From assembly GCA_033030425.1 (NCBI GenBank), contig JAUFSD010000015.1, positions 620,001-684,000 on the forward strand: DNA of 64,000 bases. Reading direction: 5' to 3'. The notes under the pieces were generated by a model that searched no databases, was not told the origin of the DNA, and worked only from the letters and a program-made list of their open reading frames with translations. The position numbers and the translations under genes are program-made. Below are positions 10,440-21,400 of this stretch, piece after piece (positions within the stretch are counted from its first letter, which is position 1; the number at the start of each line of letters is the position of its first letter). The DNA comes from Verpa conica. Lineage: Eukaryota; Ascomycota; Pezizomycetes; Pezizales; Morchellaceae.

Positions 10440-11770
10440 ATGAGTATGTCTCGGCCCCTCTCTCCCCCGTATTTCGGCCCTTCCTCGGCCCTTCACACTT
10501 CGCCGTCTACAAAACTCTAACGTCCTTATAGCATCCGCAACTCAAGCCGGCCCCGCAACCGAAGATGAACCCTTGTTAGGCCGCCCCGGAGACGTGGCCC
10601 AGGATGAACAAAGGGGATTAGCTTACAACCTAGTCACCGGTATGACCAGAACCAGCCTGGGTTAACCGGAGCAAACAACAATATAAACGGAGTGCTAACC
10701 CGTGGTCGTGTAGGCACGGCCCCATTCGCTCAGATCGGTGGCGTCCTGGTAAGTCAAGGGCTTATGGCGGTGGAGCGTGTGTACTGAATAGTGTATGCTG
10801 ACAATTTGAGTAGCTCATCGCGTGTATTTGGGGGGCAGTGTTTACTCATAAGCTGATTATATTTTCACTACACCCACTTTTGAATTCGGTAAATACCCCG
10901 CAAGCTTGGGCCTTTAATTCAAATAGAGGACTAACCTATGGTGGGGTTGAATGAAGCTCGGGGCCCTCCTCTCAATCGAAGCCATTTTAGCCCTACAACC
11001 AACACATACAGCAAACCAAAAACGCAGGGTTTGTCACTATCACCCTCTGAAATAGCTGAGTGTGTCTTTTCTAACAGTAGAATAGGGGACACACGTCCAT
11101 GCAATTCTCAATGGACTTGCTGCGTTGAGCTTCTTCACCGCGTTGGTCATTGTCATTTGGCACAAGCAGCATAGTGGGAGTAGGCACCCTTAGGAAGCCC
11201 CTAGGTATAGTTAATTGTATTAACGTAATTGGCTTGCAGTCCCGCATTTTGAATCCGCTCACGCATATCTCGGAGTTATCATCTACATTCTTCTCTTCAT
11301 CCAGGGTAAATCTAGTTAAATTTGTGTCCCTTATTAAGATAAAAACCAACCCTAACCCTAATATTAGCATTTATCGGGTTTACTCAGTACTTCGTGCCTA
11401 GCATTTACGGCAGCGTCGCCAATGCGAAGGCACTGGTAAGAACTATACCCATATTTACTTTACATAGCTAAAAACGCCAAAGGATAGCAAGAGGCTAACG
11501 ATACGCAGTATAAATACCATCGTGTCTCGGGTTATATCATCCTCTTGTTGTATCTGGTCAATATCATCTTGTCCAGTAAGCTAAGATACGGGGATAAGAT
11601 CCTGCACATTAAGACTTGGGGAATTGCCTCTGCTAGTGTGTTGGTTGTTATTGGTGAGTTTGAGGCTTTATGCTATACTTAGGTATAAGGGATTAGTTAC
11701 TGACGGTTAACTACGGGTAATAGGGGTTTATCCGAGGATTAAGAAGCAGAAGATTCAAATATTTGGGTAG
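10440..11770 (+). CDS. Cytochrome b561-type integral membrane protein, 10 exons
   Basis: A complete gene of very short exons: 10440-10443, 10532-10639, 10714-10748, 10814-10888, 10957-11028, 11086-11179, 11240-11305, 11368-11435, 11509-11653, 11724-11770, giving 237 aa. Family members are trans-membrane electron carriers with two b hemes. Seen here: a TEDEPLLGRPGDV N-terminal motif typical of the fungal family; hydrophobic helices in exons 3-4, 6, 7 and 9; and four well-placed histidines, in FSLHPLLNS, GTHVHAILNG, HFESAHAYLG and YKYHRVSGY, the expected heme ligands. The tail is basic (PRIKKQKIQIFG). All ten exons join in phase; most introns carry a CTAAC-type branch site (for example 10517, 10695, 10931, 11071). 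Exon 1 contributes only ATG plus one base, and the fourth acceptor is AAG rather than YAG; these two junctions are the least certain. No stop or frameshift, so the gene is probably functional. Electron donor and acceptor cannot be told from sequence. Confidence 0.85.
11349..11362 (+). repeat. Telomere-like (CCCTAA)2 inside intron 7 of the b561 gene
   Basis: Two CCCTAA units lie just before the intron acceptor at 11367, so the CTAAC/CTAAT they contain is in the right place to act as branch site. It is listed because it could be mistaken for an interstitial telomere. Confidence 0.6.
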
Positions 11771-12484
11771 AGGCATTTCTTCTAGGAAATAAGAGCGCTA
11801 TGCTTTTAGTGCCACTCTAGAATATATATCTACGACTGTGTTTCGATGATTGAGTGTACAATTGGTGCATATTTGCACTAGGTTTTCGCACTTTTATGTG
11901 CTTCGGGAAGGCGAGGAGGCTCTCAGACATTAATATTCACTTATCTCTCAGTCTTTTCTGGGTTTCTAAGATAGCTTCTCTTTGGCGCTTATCGCATTTG
12001 GAATTACATGCTTGGAATTTCCCGCCCCTCTTTTTCTTTTCTGCTTTTATGGGATCTGATAGCGGCGCATTACGAGTTTCTCTTCTCTAAAGCCCTTAGT
12101 TATTAGGGGAGTGGTCTTTTTACGCATAATTTGAATCTAAGGTACCTAAAACAATTAAGGATTAAAATAAAATATGCAATCGAAGATGCACTACTTGTAA
12201 ACTTGGGTTTGAGTATCTCAACATGATGGCCTCAAACTAGAAATAGCTCTGGAAGGTATCACAGTCTCAGAGATACGACCCCATAGCCTTCACCTACCAC
12301 TGCTTCGAACTAAAGACTAGTACCTCCCGTGGTCCATTAGCTCAACATTAAACCTAGCCAGTATAGGGTCAGATCCTCTACGCCGACCCTTAGCATCACC
12401 CAGCACTAAAATATCGGCAAGGTAAATCTTTGCTCTATTCACTCTTATCAAATATCAAACAAACTAATTATTTATATTTACGAA

Positions 12485-12550
12485 TAATTATCATCATACC
12501 CCGATTACCATAACCAGAAGGCTCCATGTAGAATAACTAATTATCATCAT
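12485..12550 (+). mobile_element. Mini hairpin retro-insertion with 13-bp target-site duplication (copy A)
   Basis: The 13-mer taattatcatcat occurs at 12485-12497 and again at 12538-12550. Between them is about 40 nt whose core, ATTACCATAACC followed by a purine-rich loop, GGCTCCATGTA, matches the insertion at 31340. It folds into a small stem-loop. The duplication around a short insert is the signature of target-primed reverse transcription, though no poly(A) tail is left here. The duplicated sequence is partly simple (ATC repeats), so boundaries may be a few bases off. Confidence 0.5.
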
Positions 12551-12656
12551 CATACTTTGTACTTCCAAGAATTACCGAGTGACTCATGATGACGCAAAAC
12601 ACCTATGAATCTGGCAGTCGGAATGCGTAAACCCGTCACTTTTAGGGAATATTTCC

Positions 12657-12708
12657 CCGGAGAAAGTATACTTTCTTTTTTTTTTTTTTTCCTCCGGAGA
12701 AAGCATAC
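12657..12708 (-). mobile_element. Poly(T) tract flanked by 15-bp direct repeats (possible tail-only retro-insertion)
   Basis: The 15-mer ccggagaaagYatac occurs at 12657-12671 (Y=t) and 12694-12708 (Y=c), one mismatch, flanking little more than a poly(T) run. This is what an extremely 5'-truncated, minus-strand poly(A) insertion would leave. Confidence 0.45.
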
Positions 12709-14010
12709 GTACGCATCCCCAATTAATAACCCCCTTTACACTCTACCTCGGACCGAAGGTAAGCTAGTCAAGCCCCAGCTTCTCCGCCTCCCGGCTCCCG
12801 TCACCTCCGGCCCCTACGTATAACCCACGTCGGCCCCGCTGATATATCCCCATTACGTTTGAGTAAGTCTATCAAGCCTCGGTTCCGGCGGCAAAGGAAG
12901 TAAAGGGGCAAAAAAGACCCTACGGAGATTAAGAGGAGAAGAGCAATACAAGTAAACATGTGAGATCTGAGGAAGTGGTCGCGGCGATGCACCTTTCATA
13001 AATTTTGTAACATCAGGCTTGGACGGACCCAGGGTCTAGAGAACCTAGGCGATTGAGATTCCACCCCTTAATAGAAGTTAGAGTCTAAAATCTCTCATAG
13101 CCTGCCATCAAGGTGGTGGTTTCTTTCTAAGTGTTTATTATTTTCGTATTCTAGAAAAAGAAATTAACCCCTAATAAATTTTCCTATGGGGTAGTAGATT
13201 TATTTACCCGCCAGGATTCCAGCTAACCTTGAGTGCTTTTTTACGATAAAATATAGGTATTACAGGTATTCAGTTGTTGTTACGCAAAAACACATTACTT
13301 GATCATTCTATATATATATGCACGTGTATATATATGAGGAGGTATATGTCAAAACCATATGCAGTATATGTAGTTAATTAATAGATAATAAACCTTCAAT
13401 AAGCAAAAAAAAAAAAAGTCCGAAGAGAATACAGAGGACAGAGGGGAGTCCAAACAAAATCATGAGCAAGCGCATGTGGTCGGAAAATCAGGGAGGGGAC
13501 GCAGCACTACGGAATTAATTATGTTTAATTACAAGACGTGAACACACAATTACACAATCACACAAAACTCGAATGCATAGTCATATTCACGCAGTCGAGA
13601 AAAATAACATATAACAGAGTAAAGATTTTCTACCGTCTTGAGTGGTCACTTCGGAGACGAGATATCGTATTAGGAAAGAATTTCATAAATGAGAATAAAC
13701 GAAACAATCACTGGTTCGAGATAGAGGTCACCCGGTTCGACTGTTAATAACTACTCTGAATTACATTTATATATACTGCGTGGGGTTCTGGATAGATAGA
13801 CACAACTAGGGGTGGGGGTTGTTGTTGTAGGTCTGATCTGGCGCAATTGACCTCCTAGTATCTTGTTGTAGTGGTGAGAACTTCTGCTGGGCAGATAAGC
13901 ATAGCTTTATTGGGTGGAGGTGAAAGGAATGTTGGTGAAGATCAATGGAGTTGTTGGTGAAGTTATGTCTTGAATGATTACTATATATGATGCCGTTCCC
14001 GTACCTATGC

Positions 14011-14153
14011 GGCCTGCTTGAAACCCTTTCCTGTAACGAAGACGGTAATAGATCTAGAGATACTAGATGTTATGATAACAATGAATTGGAATGCAACGTT
14101 GACAAGTTCCCAGATCTATTACCACTTTCATCAACAGCGGCTTCAAGCAGGCC
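14011..14153. repeat. Imperfect fold-back (inverted repeat) of about 143 nt
   Basis: Perfect 12-bp arms ggcctgcttgaa (14011-14022) and ttcaagcaggcc (14142-14153) enclose a second perfect 12-bp pair, ggtaatagatct (14044-14055) and agatctattacc (14112-14123). Sequence between the two pairs is also partly complementary, and weaker complementarity continues outside to about 13975 and 14200. The central loop is 56 nt (14056-14111). It resembles a worn fold-back transposon or an inverted duplication of a transposon end. No coding frame inside. Confidence 0.65.
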
Positions 14154-16988
14154 ACATGAGTATTCGCGCCGCTAAAACTAAGATTAATCATATACTGATT
14201 AGATCTAAGTGATCAACATACCGATAATCAAAGACCCATTTCAATTTTGACAACACCAAAGCAACTTGACCAACTTCTGGAGGTATCTCCAGCTTGGGGA
14301 ACTTCCGAACACGGGCTGAGCATCAACCTGGTCCTGTGAAAGGCATACTAGTGTAGAGCGCGAAAGCACTTGGCCATCAACGGCTTAGAAGGCTTTTGGG
14401 GGCGTAGGACACAAAGCTAGGCACTCCACAAACTGTGCCAAAAGGTTAATTGATTAGCGAATCCCCAACTTTTAGTTGTTACATGTACCCCTTACTGAGC
14501 AAGGGGGTCCACGCTATCGAGCAGGTGGCAGAGGCTACTGCTATCAGAAGGTCCCTTTAGCCATATTTTTTTTTTTTGACGTCTTAGCACCCGCTAGTAT
14601 CAAGAAAATTAGGATAGCTTTTGTTTGATAGACCACCCGTTCCAACCCGGTGGCATGATCGATCAACTACGGAAGTCAGTAATTATCTGGGTTCTACTCA
14701 GTCCCAATTGACCTTGGGCTGGGTAGACTCTAATATGGACGTGGGCCAGACTCAGGTCTGGGCTGAGTGATCTAACATGTGTTTGGGTTATGAACGACGT
14801 GTTGACACCGTATGCTTTCATCAGCATCAATAGGGGGATTTTGTAGACAAGGGACTGTTCCAGAATCTCGGTAGAACCTTTTAGAGATATGAAACTGAGA
14901 CCCTCTCACAAATACTAGAACAAGCCAAATTATGTACTTGCTATATAGAGAATTCTCACCTCGCTAGCTAGTTCTGTGAATTGTCTTCCGAGATGCCCTA
15001 GCTGAAGCGTCAGATGAGAAATACTTAATTGTGAACCAATGCTAAGCGACTTATCTTTGTGGGGGCTGGCCACTTCCCGTGGCTATATCAAGTGATCGAC
15101 TATAGATCTAGCACTGATCTCTGCGGGGTACAAACCCATCCAGTCATAATGAGCCTTTCCCATCTCACATCCCTTCCTATCCACACCTGCACCTTCCCCC
15201 TCCTCCCAGGACGCACCTATGTGTGTATCCTTTAGTATGCCCTGGAGTTCAAACGAATTCGTCTTGAAGTAATAAAAAATCAAGGTTAAATATGTAAAAT
15301 CTGCCCATAAGAAATCCTGCTATAAATTCTCTTTCTCTTTCTATTAACCCCCTCTCTCCAGGTACTGCATTTACCCACAACTTAATAATCAATCCCACGA
15401 AATCTAGGGTTAAATTTACTTTTCTACTGTAAGACAGATGTTTTACCCTCTAAGTTGAGGTTGTCTCCGCGGTCTTACTACTCAATTGGCTAATAGTTCC
15501 GAAGTTCAAATGAAGCCCCCTTTTTTGCTCATCACACCATTTATTGAGACTTATGAACCAGCCAAACGCTCGCACTATTAGTGACGTTTTGAGGGAAAAA
15601 CAGCACCCACACCATGGCTGTCAGTTGCCACGTGGTATCCCTGCTGAACCAAACAAAGTGCGTGATGTCAAACCTCAATATAATTGGGGGCGTAAGACCG
15701 GATGACGAAGATCTAGAAGCCCTCAGATACCAAGTAATGGGATCTGAGAAGCCAATGACCTTGTTTCCGGGATAGGTTTCTTTCCTGCAAACCGACAGAA
15801 TGAGGGCTGTTCCCGCCGCTTACAAGAGTTTGAGGCGGACTAGATGGCTGTTTTACCTTTTTTTTTCTTTTTGGATGGCATCAGCCTACATCCACCATTG
15901 ATCCGGTTAATACCGTATACGATGGTTACCTAGTGTTAATGAGAATTAATCGGAGGAAAAGTCATCTTATACAAAGCCCTAGTAAATAGATGAGGGCGTA
16001 ACGTAAGGCTGTCAGATAGCTTGTCACCGAAGGCCTAAGCGTGCTGCCCCTTTTCTATCTATTGTACTGAATAACTGACCTCCTTAACATGGTTTTATCT
16101 TGAAGATGATCTTGTTCATGGATCACTGGGAACCTGTCATCGTGCACATGTTGGAATTTTGTGCGATTGGCCAAGAACGCTTAGCACTCTAGCGCCACCA
16201 AGTATTTCGCACATTTTTTTCTTGACACCCATATCTGCAAAAGGTGTCTAGGATAGCTTGGCGCTATTTTTTACGGCGTTACTTTTAGCCGGAACAAAAC
16301 CAAACCAAACCAAAAAAACTATTTATGTTGAAAACTATTTTATAGCAAACCTCGTCTAAGAAACGCGTTCACAAGTCATCACTCGCCTCTAAAAATATCC
16401 TTAATTCTCCCCCTCCGATCGATTTTTTGTGTTTCGGGTGTCGGGTATGTATCCCTCACAGCAATGAGCACGTTTTATTTGAAAGCGGAAAGTTCCGGTG
16501 GCTTACTACTCGTTGTCTCAGGAGCGCCAATAAAGAGGCAGCAATTAATGCACCTGAACCTCAAAGCCTTCAGGTACTCATGGACTTTGCGACCTGTGCT
16601 GAAAGAGAATGTTATGCAGATAAAACCTTAAATAACTCATGATTCTCTCGGTGTCTTGGGAAAATGTAAATACACAACGCTGAGATATAGGTTTCAGTGC
16701 GTAAACCTATCTATCACATAGTTAACTCAAGTGTTGGGAGCGCCAAGAAGATATGACCGCAGGATGTCGTCACGTAATGCCGGGTTGCTGGTTCTAAATG
16801 ATCTATAAATGTGGTATTTTACTATGATACATGAATTAGAGGATAAAAGAAATATTAACAGGCATGCCTCGAATCGAGTAGTTTATACACCGCGCTCAAC
16901 TCCGGTTTTGCCTTTCGCCCTGCATAAGTTCATGTAAGTGATCAGTATATTTAATAGGGTAGCTGAAAGTGAACATACCATGCAAATT

Positions 16989-18411
16989 TCAATCCCGCAC
17001 GTCGACCTGTGATCGCTGAGGTGTGAGATCCTGTTCGTCGCTGTGCGACTCATCGACTACCACTGCGGTTGTTCGAACAATCATCCCGTCTGGTATTATG
17101 ATATGTTCTTCGCTGCCGTTGTGTGATCCAAGTTGGGTATGCCCTCCAATAACAGTTGTGTTCATCGCGCCATTCTTCATCCTCTCAAGCGAATAGCTCC
17201 CATCACTATAGCCTTTCTTTGAAAACCTTGCGTTGATGGCCCCACTGAGACCTTCACTTTGATCATGACCCGAGTACCCACTGCCGAGCAAGCGCGGGAA
17301 ATATTGTTTGACAAGGATCTTGTATGAGGGGATCGAGGCGGCAAGAATACCGATGTTGATTTCAATAACGCTCCAATACATTGGTTCGGCAATAACCCCT
17401 AAAATCGAAAAACATTAATTCAAATCCGGTGCTCGGGTTTTACGGAGTATGCGGTCTTACAGCTTGGGTCTGCATCAGTAAGCATAGGAGCAACATAGGT
17501 AATTCGGATAATACTAGAGATACAGGCGCTGTAGTTGCATTAGCAAAGTAATTTCAAGATTTTGGGGGGGTGGAATTAGCTCACAATCCACCCAAACCAA
17601 GAATAGTGATCAATCCTATCTTCTGCCTCTTTGGCAACTGTAGCTTCCACAACATTGGCATCGGTAAGGTATATGTCAAGAAATCCGTAAAAATATTAAG
17701 CCCTGCGTTTGCGAGGTAGAACGCGTTGATGTTGATGCATTTTCCGCCAGGAATTGTCCGGTTCCACAGGAAATTGATAGGCGAACACTGGAATATACAC
17801 GCGCAAACATTCGCGGTTGCCTGGGATGCTACTACAGCTATCATGAATAAAGCTACCCGCCTAAAGGTTAAGCTGGGAGTAAGGCGTAGGTAAAGCGCCA
17901 GAGCAGATGTTTTAATGAAGCCCAAGCAAGCATTGTAGAACATTGACGAAACCCATACCCGCTATGAAGATGTTAGATAGGACTCCTTCGAGATTCCTTA
18001 GGACTAACACTCACCCTTGTGTATGCTGGGAGGTTCTCTATTGGTATTGTGGGGAAGTGCTTTCCAAGGCCCTTTTCGACACTCATAACAACACAGATCG
18101 CGAATCCCCACGAACATAGCTAAAAGAAAATTCGATCAGTGAAAGATACTTTGAAGATTATTGTTCATATAACCTACTGAAGCAAAACAAATAAGAACTA
18201 TATGTAGGTACATGATTAGTAAACCTGAAAAATATGTAAAGGTTTAGATAAACTTACCATCATCCATTCCCATCGCACGAACAACCCAGAGTCTTGAAAA
18301 AAGCCGTAAACCTATTACAATAAATGTAAGGACCATGAAAATCGTGCATACTGTATTGACTATAGGCCCTTTTGATTCGGAGTCATAGTTGACGTCGACA
18401 CTCTCCGCCAT
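16989..18411 (-). CDS. Fungal rhodopsin-family (SAT4/PTH11-like) seven-helix membrane protein, 6 exons
   Basis: Minus-strand exons 18411-18258, 18197-18178 (20-nt micro-exon), 18119-18015, 17961-17585, 17528-17461 and 17398-16989 give 377 aa. These are fungal 7TM proteins related to Pth11-type receptors; most lack known ligands. Seen here: N-terminal helix TVCTIFMVLTFIVIGLRLF, the family loop GMDD at the end of exon 1, helix 2 rebuilt by the micro-exon as VLICFAS then LCSWGFAIC, the GLGKH loop, MFYNACLGFIKTSALALYLR, a cysteine in IFQCSPINF paired with GGKC, the helix of NAGLNIFTDFLTYTLPMPMLW, LQLPKRQKIGL, then YWSVIEINIGILAASIPSYK and a polar cytosolic tail. Intron 1 has a TACTAAT branch point and the frame closes only if the micro-exon is used. 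It stands alone in gene-poor DNA; intact. Confidence 0.88.
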
Positions 18412-21400
18412 TTTAGCTGGCTATTCCCCGTCTTGAGAGTTGAGATCTTTCGTTCAAATCGCTTCGGTGGTAGCGAGTGTTCCTCAAGCCAACACCAATA
18501 TGTATCCACACTCCAAGGGATCAGTGTTGTTCAAGGAAGTTGTGGAGGACTTGAAGATGCGCTATCTCGTTTCTTAAGATGCTAGCGGAGGGGACTCTGC
18601 ATTTCCTATATGCTTTTGCATCCGAACTGCCCCCACGGTAGATGCTGATAGGTAGTAGGCTCCTTAACCACGCGCACGTTACCGCTTGTGTCAGATTTTG
18701 CGAGGAACTTTGCGTTGCACCTTGAACACCGAAATTCTGGTACCCGTGCTTGGCTGTATTCAACCTACCTGGGTTGTAACAGAGGGTGCCGTATTATTTA
18801 CCCGTGCCCCACACAACCTTTCTCCCTGCCCCACAGAGCTAGAGGTGCATTCCACCATATCCCGATGAAAACTAGGTCATATTTGTGAGGCACTGATCGG
18901 CGTTTGCCATACCAGTCCAACACCCGCTTCAAGTATCCTAACCAGAATGTTTTGATCATGAAGCCGATCCTAAACTCTATATCACCTTCGGTATATAGAT
19001 GAAAGATAATAGTCCCAGGCCCATGAAGCTTAGACTTGTGGAATTTCTGTGCGTACATGCTGACAAGCCAGGATTGAGAGTTTGTGTTTGAGCTCAAGCA
19101 TTGAGAACTCTTTCGGGGATTTGTTACGCAAAAAGATTCCTTCTATCGGGGTTTCAGTACTGGGCAACGCTAAATGTATTCTCAACTTGCCACCGTCTCA
19201 CCTGTACCGAGTTTTTTTCCCTGACAAGGGCACTAGTTGTTATAGCCCCCTATCGACCTTTCACTCTAGAATCTAGCCAGTTAAAAGTTAATTTCGCATA
19301 TTTTGAATTAGATATGCACCAGACGCCTTTGAATTTTTCTTGACACCAGTATTCAAGGTTCATCTCAACTGTTGTAGAATTAAATAATGGTGGTCCCAGG
19401 GTGGCCCTAGCTACGTAACGTTGCCTGGTGTAACGATTCAGTCCGAAAGCTCTCTCCTGCAGGAGAGCTCTCTACCAAACTTCGGTCTTCTTGACACGGC
19501 TGAGACTAGGAAGGGCGTCCTGATTCTCCGTAGAGGCTTAATAGGTATTCGGTAACAGAGAGTGTTTGCCCCAAGTGCCATGTCTTAGGGCTTGTTATTA
19601 ATGATATCTAGATCTAGATGTTGTCGGGTTGTGCTCCATTCCTAGGATCGCCTGTTAGTGAAGTGAGAACCACAATCAAGAAACATACCACCTTCAAGAT
19701 TGGCCCCGGAGGAATATCGTGAAACAGAGCGCCTAACTTACTAGTCAAAACATTCGAGCTTATCGGAGGCTGGACAGATCCTGGATTTTCCCCCGAGTCA
19801 CAGTGCCATCCTGGTGACTGAGATCACCGGCTCTCAGACTAATAACTTGCTTTTAGAGTGGCCTTGGTAAAGGGAGATCTACAGATATTTTCTCTGTGTT
19901 GTGTCGTAATAAAGTGTATACAATTTATCATCATAACGAGGCTAGGTAGATTGGCCAATGCGGCGCCTATAGAGTTCTAGAAAGTGTGCAACATTCGGTC
20001 TAGAATTGTATACTCAGTGGTAGTATAATACCCTTGGTAGATTTGAATTTCTATTGTAGGTCTAATCTAATGGCTCATGGAATGACATATTAGGTATTTC
20101 TTATCAGTATGGATATATAAAGCAGCAGCTTGATAAACGGTCATAAAGCCTTCTTTATGCATACTAACTAAGAGCTCGTGGGGGCTTATGCTGTTGTTGA
20201 AGGATTTGCCGTGGTGCATTCCAAATGGTTCACAAACGGTGGTAGTGCATGTATACAAATGACCTGTATAGTCGAATATAATTGGTGAAGGAGCCTGCGC
20301 TGTCCCGAGATGTTGTAACTGACACTGCCGTCTGTGCCTTACAAGTGGAACTTGAGAGAAAAGTAAAACAATCGATTTAGATTTTTGTATTATTATCAGA
20401 TAGAAAGAAATCACCTCGTAGAACTAGAGAAATAACGCACGGTGTTTGTTCCCTAGATCAAATATGAAGCTAAGCGGAGTTTTTACTCAAATGAATAGAA
20501 CAAGCGTTTGCCGTGAATATAAAAAGGGGTGCAATGTGAGATCTTAGTGGGGACAAGGAGGGTGAGCTTATAGCCCTTAGAATGTATTCCCTGATTATAT
20601 CATCTCTATAGTGTTGCTTTGTAACTCATAGGTTTATACCCATTCTGAAAATTTTTAGCGGAAAATCCCTTTGCTGGGTGTTATCTTTTACTATTCCCAG
20701 CTCGGAATCTTCATCTTCACTATAACTACACTTTGGATCAATGGTTTCTGTCGGTGAAGGGTAATTTTAACGGGTGGAGACTCTAATATCTTGGTAGTTC
20801 CGTATTGATAGTCTCTATAACGTAGAACTCTGGCAGTTTAACTTTGATACCTGGAAAACTCAATATGGTATTTTCGTTACTAGCTATTCTAGCCAGGGGT
20901 TGTTCAGAGCCTTTTCCCGGGAACCCACCCCGTTTATCAATATATATGCTATACTATCTCAGTTTGAAATTAGGCAAGATTAAGGTTGTATTTTCCTAGA
21001 TAAGGGCCTACCATTGTCTTTGTTACGACAACTGTATATAGCAGTTTTATATAGGTTTGCGACATGCTGAGGTTATAACCTGAGCCAGAGGCCCGGAGTC
21101 CTATGGCATAGGGTTGTTTCATACGTAAGCATGAGGAATAATCCATCTGAAACAATTTGGCCCGGGAACTCCCAAACGAACTTCCTCGTTATTACTTTGG
21201 GAAAGGGGGTGTTTCTCTCCTCCGGTGTTTCCTCTTGCTGGACTAATAGCCTTCGTTTAGTCCGAACGGGAGCGGATCAACCCGTTTAGACGGGGGACGA
21301 GGTTACCCAGGGGTCGAGCGTGACACGTCACGCCGGCTTTTACGCTAGAAGGCGAGACGTCGGTGTCAGGGATGTTGTTCCGCGGCATATCGGTGCCAGT

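Larger units (their letters stand above)
11771..16988. other. Gene-poor decayed interval with fold-back and retro-insertion structures
   Basis: No supportable gene in 5.2 kb on either strand. It holds the small hairpin insertion at 12485-12550, the poly(T) insertion at 12657-12708, an imperfect fold-back at 14011-14153, and poly(A)/poly(T) tracts (13405-13417, about 14566-14577). GC-richer patches (12700-12840, 15560-15850) interrupted by AT-rich stretches are typical of layered old transposons, but I could not recognise a reverse transcriptase, transposase or integrase in any frame. Confidence 0.5.

Noticed and set aside
15420..15510. Sequence reminiscent of tRNA arms
   Set aside because: A-box-like and B-box-like words are only about 17 nt apart and no acceptor stem pairs.
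18436..18470. GTTCAAATC B-box-like word near the rhodopsin gene start
   Set aside because: No matching A box, cloverleaf or terminator; it lies in the gene's leader.
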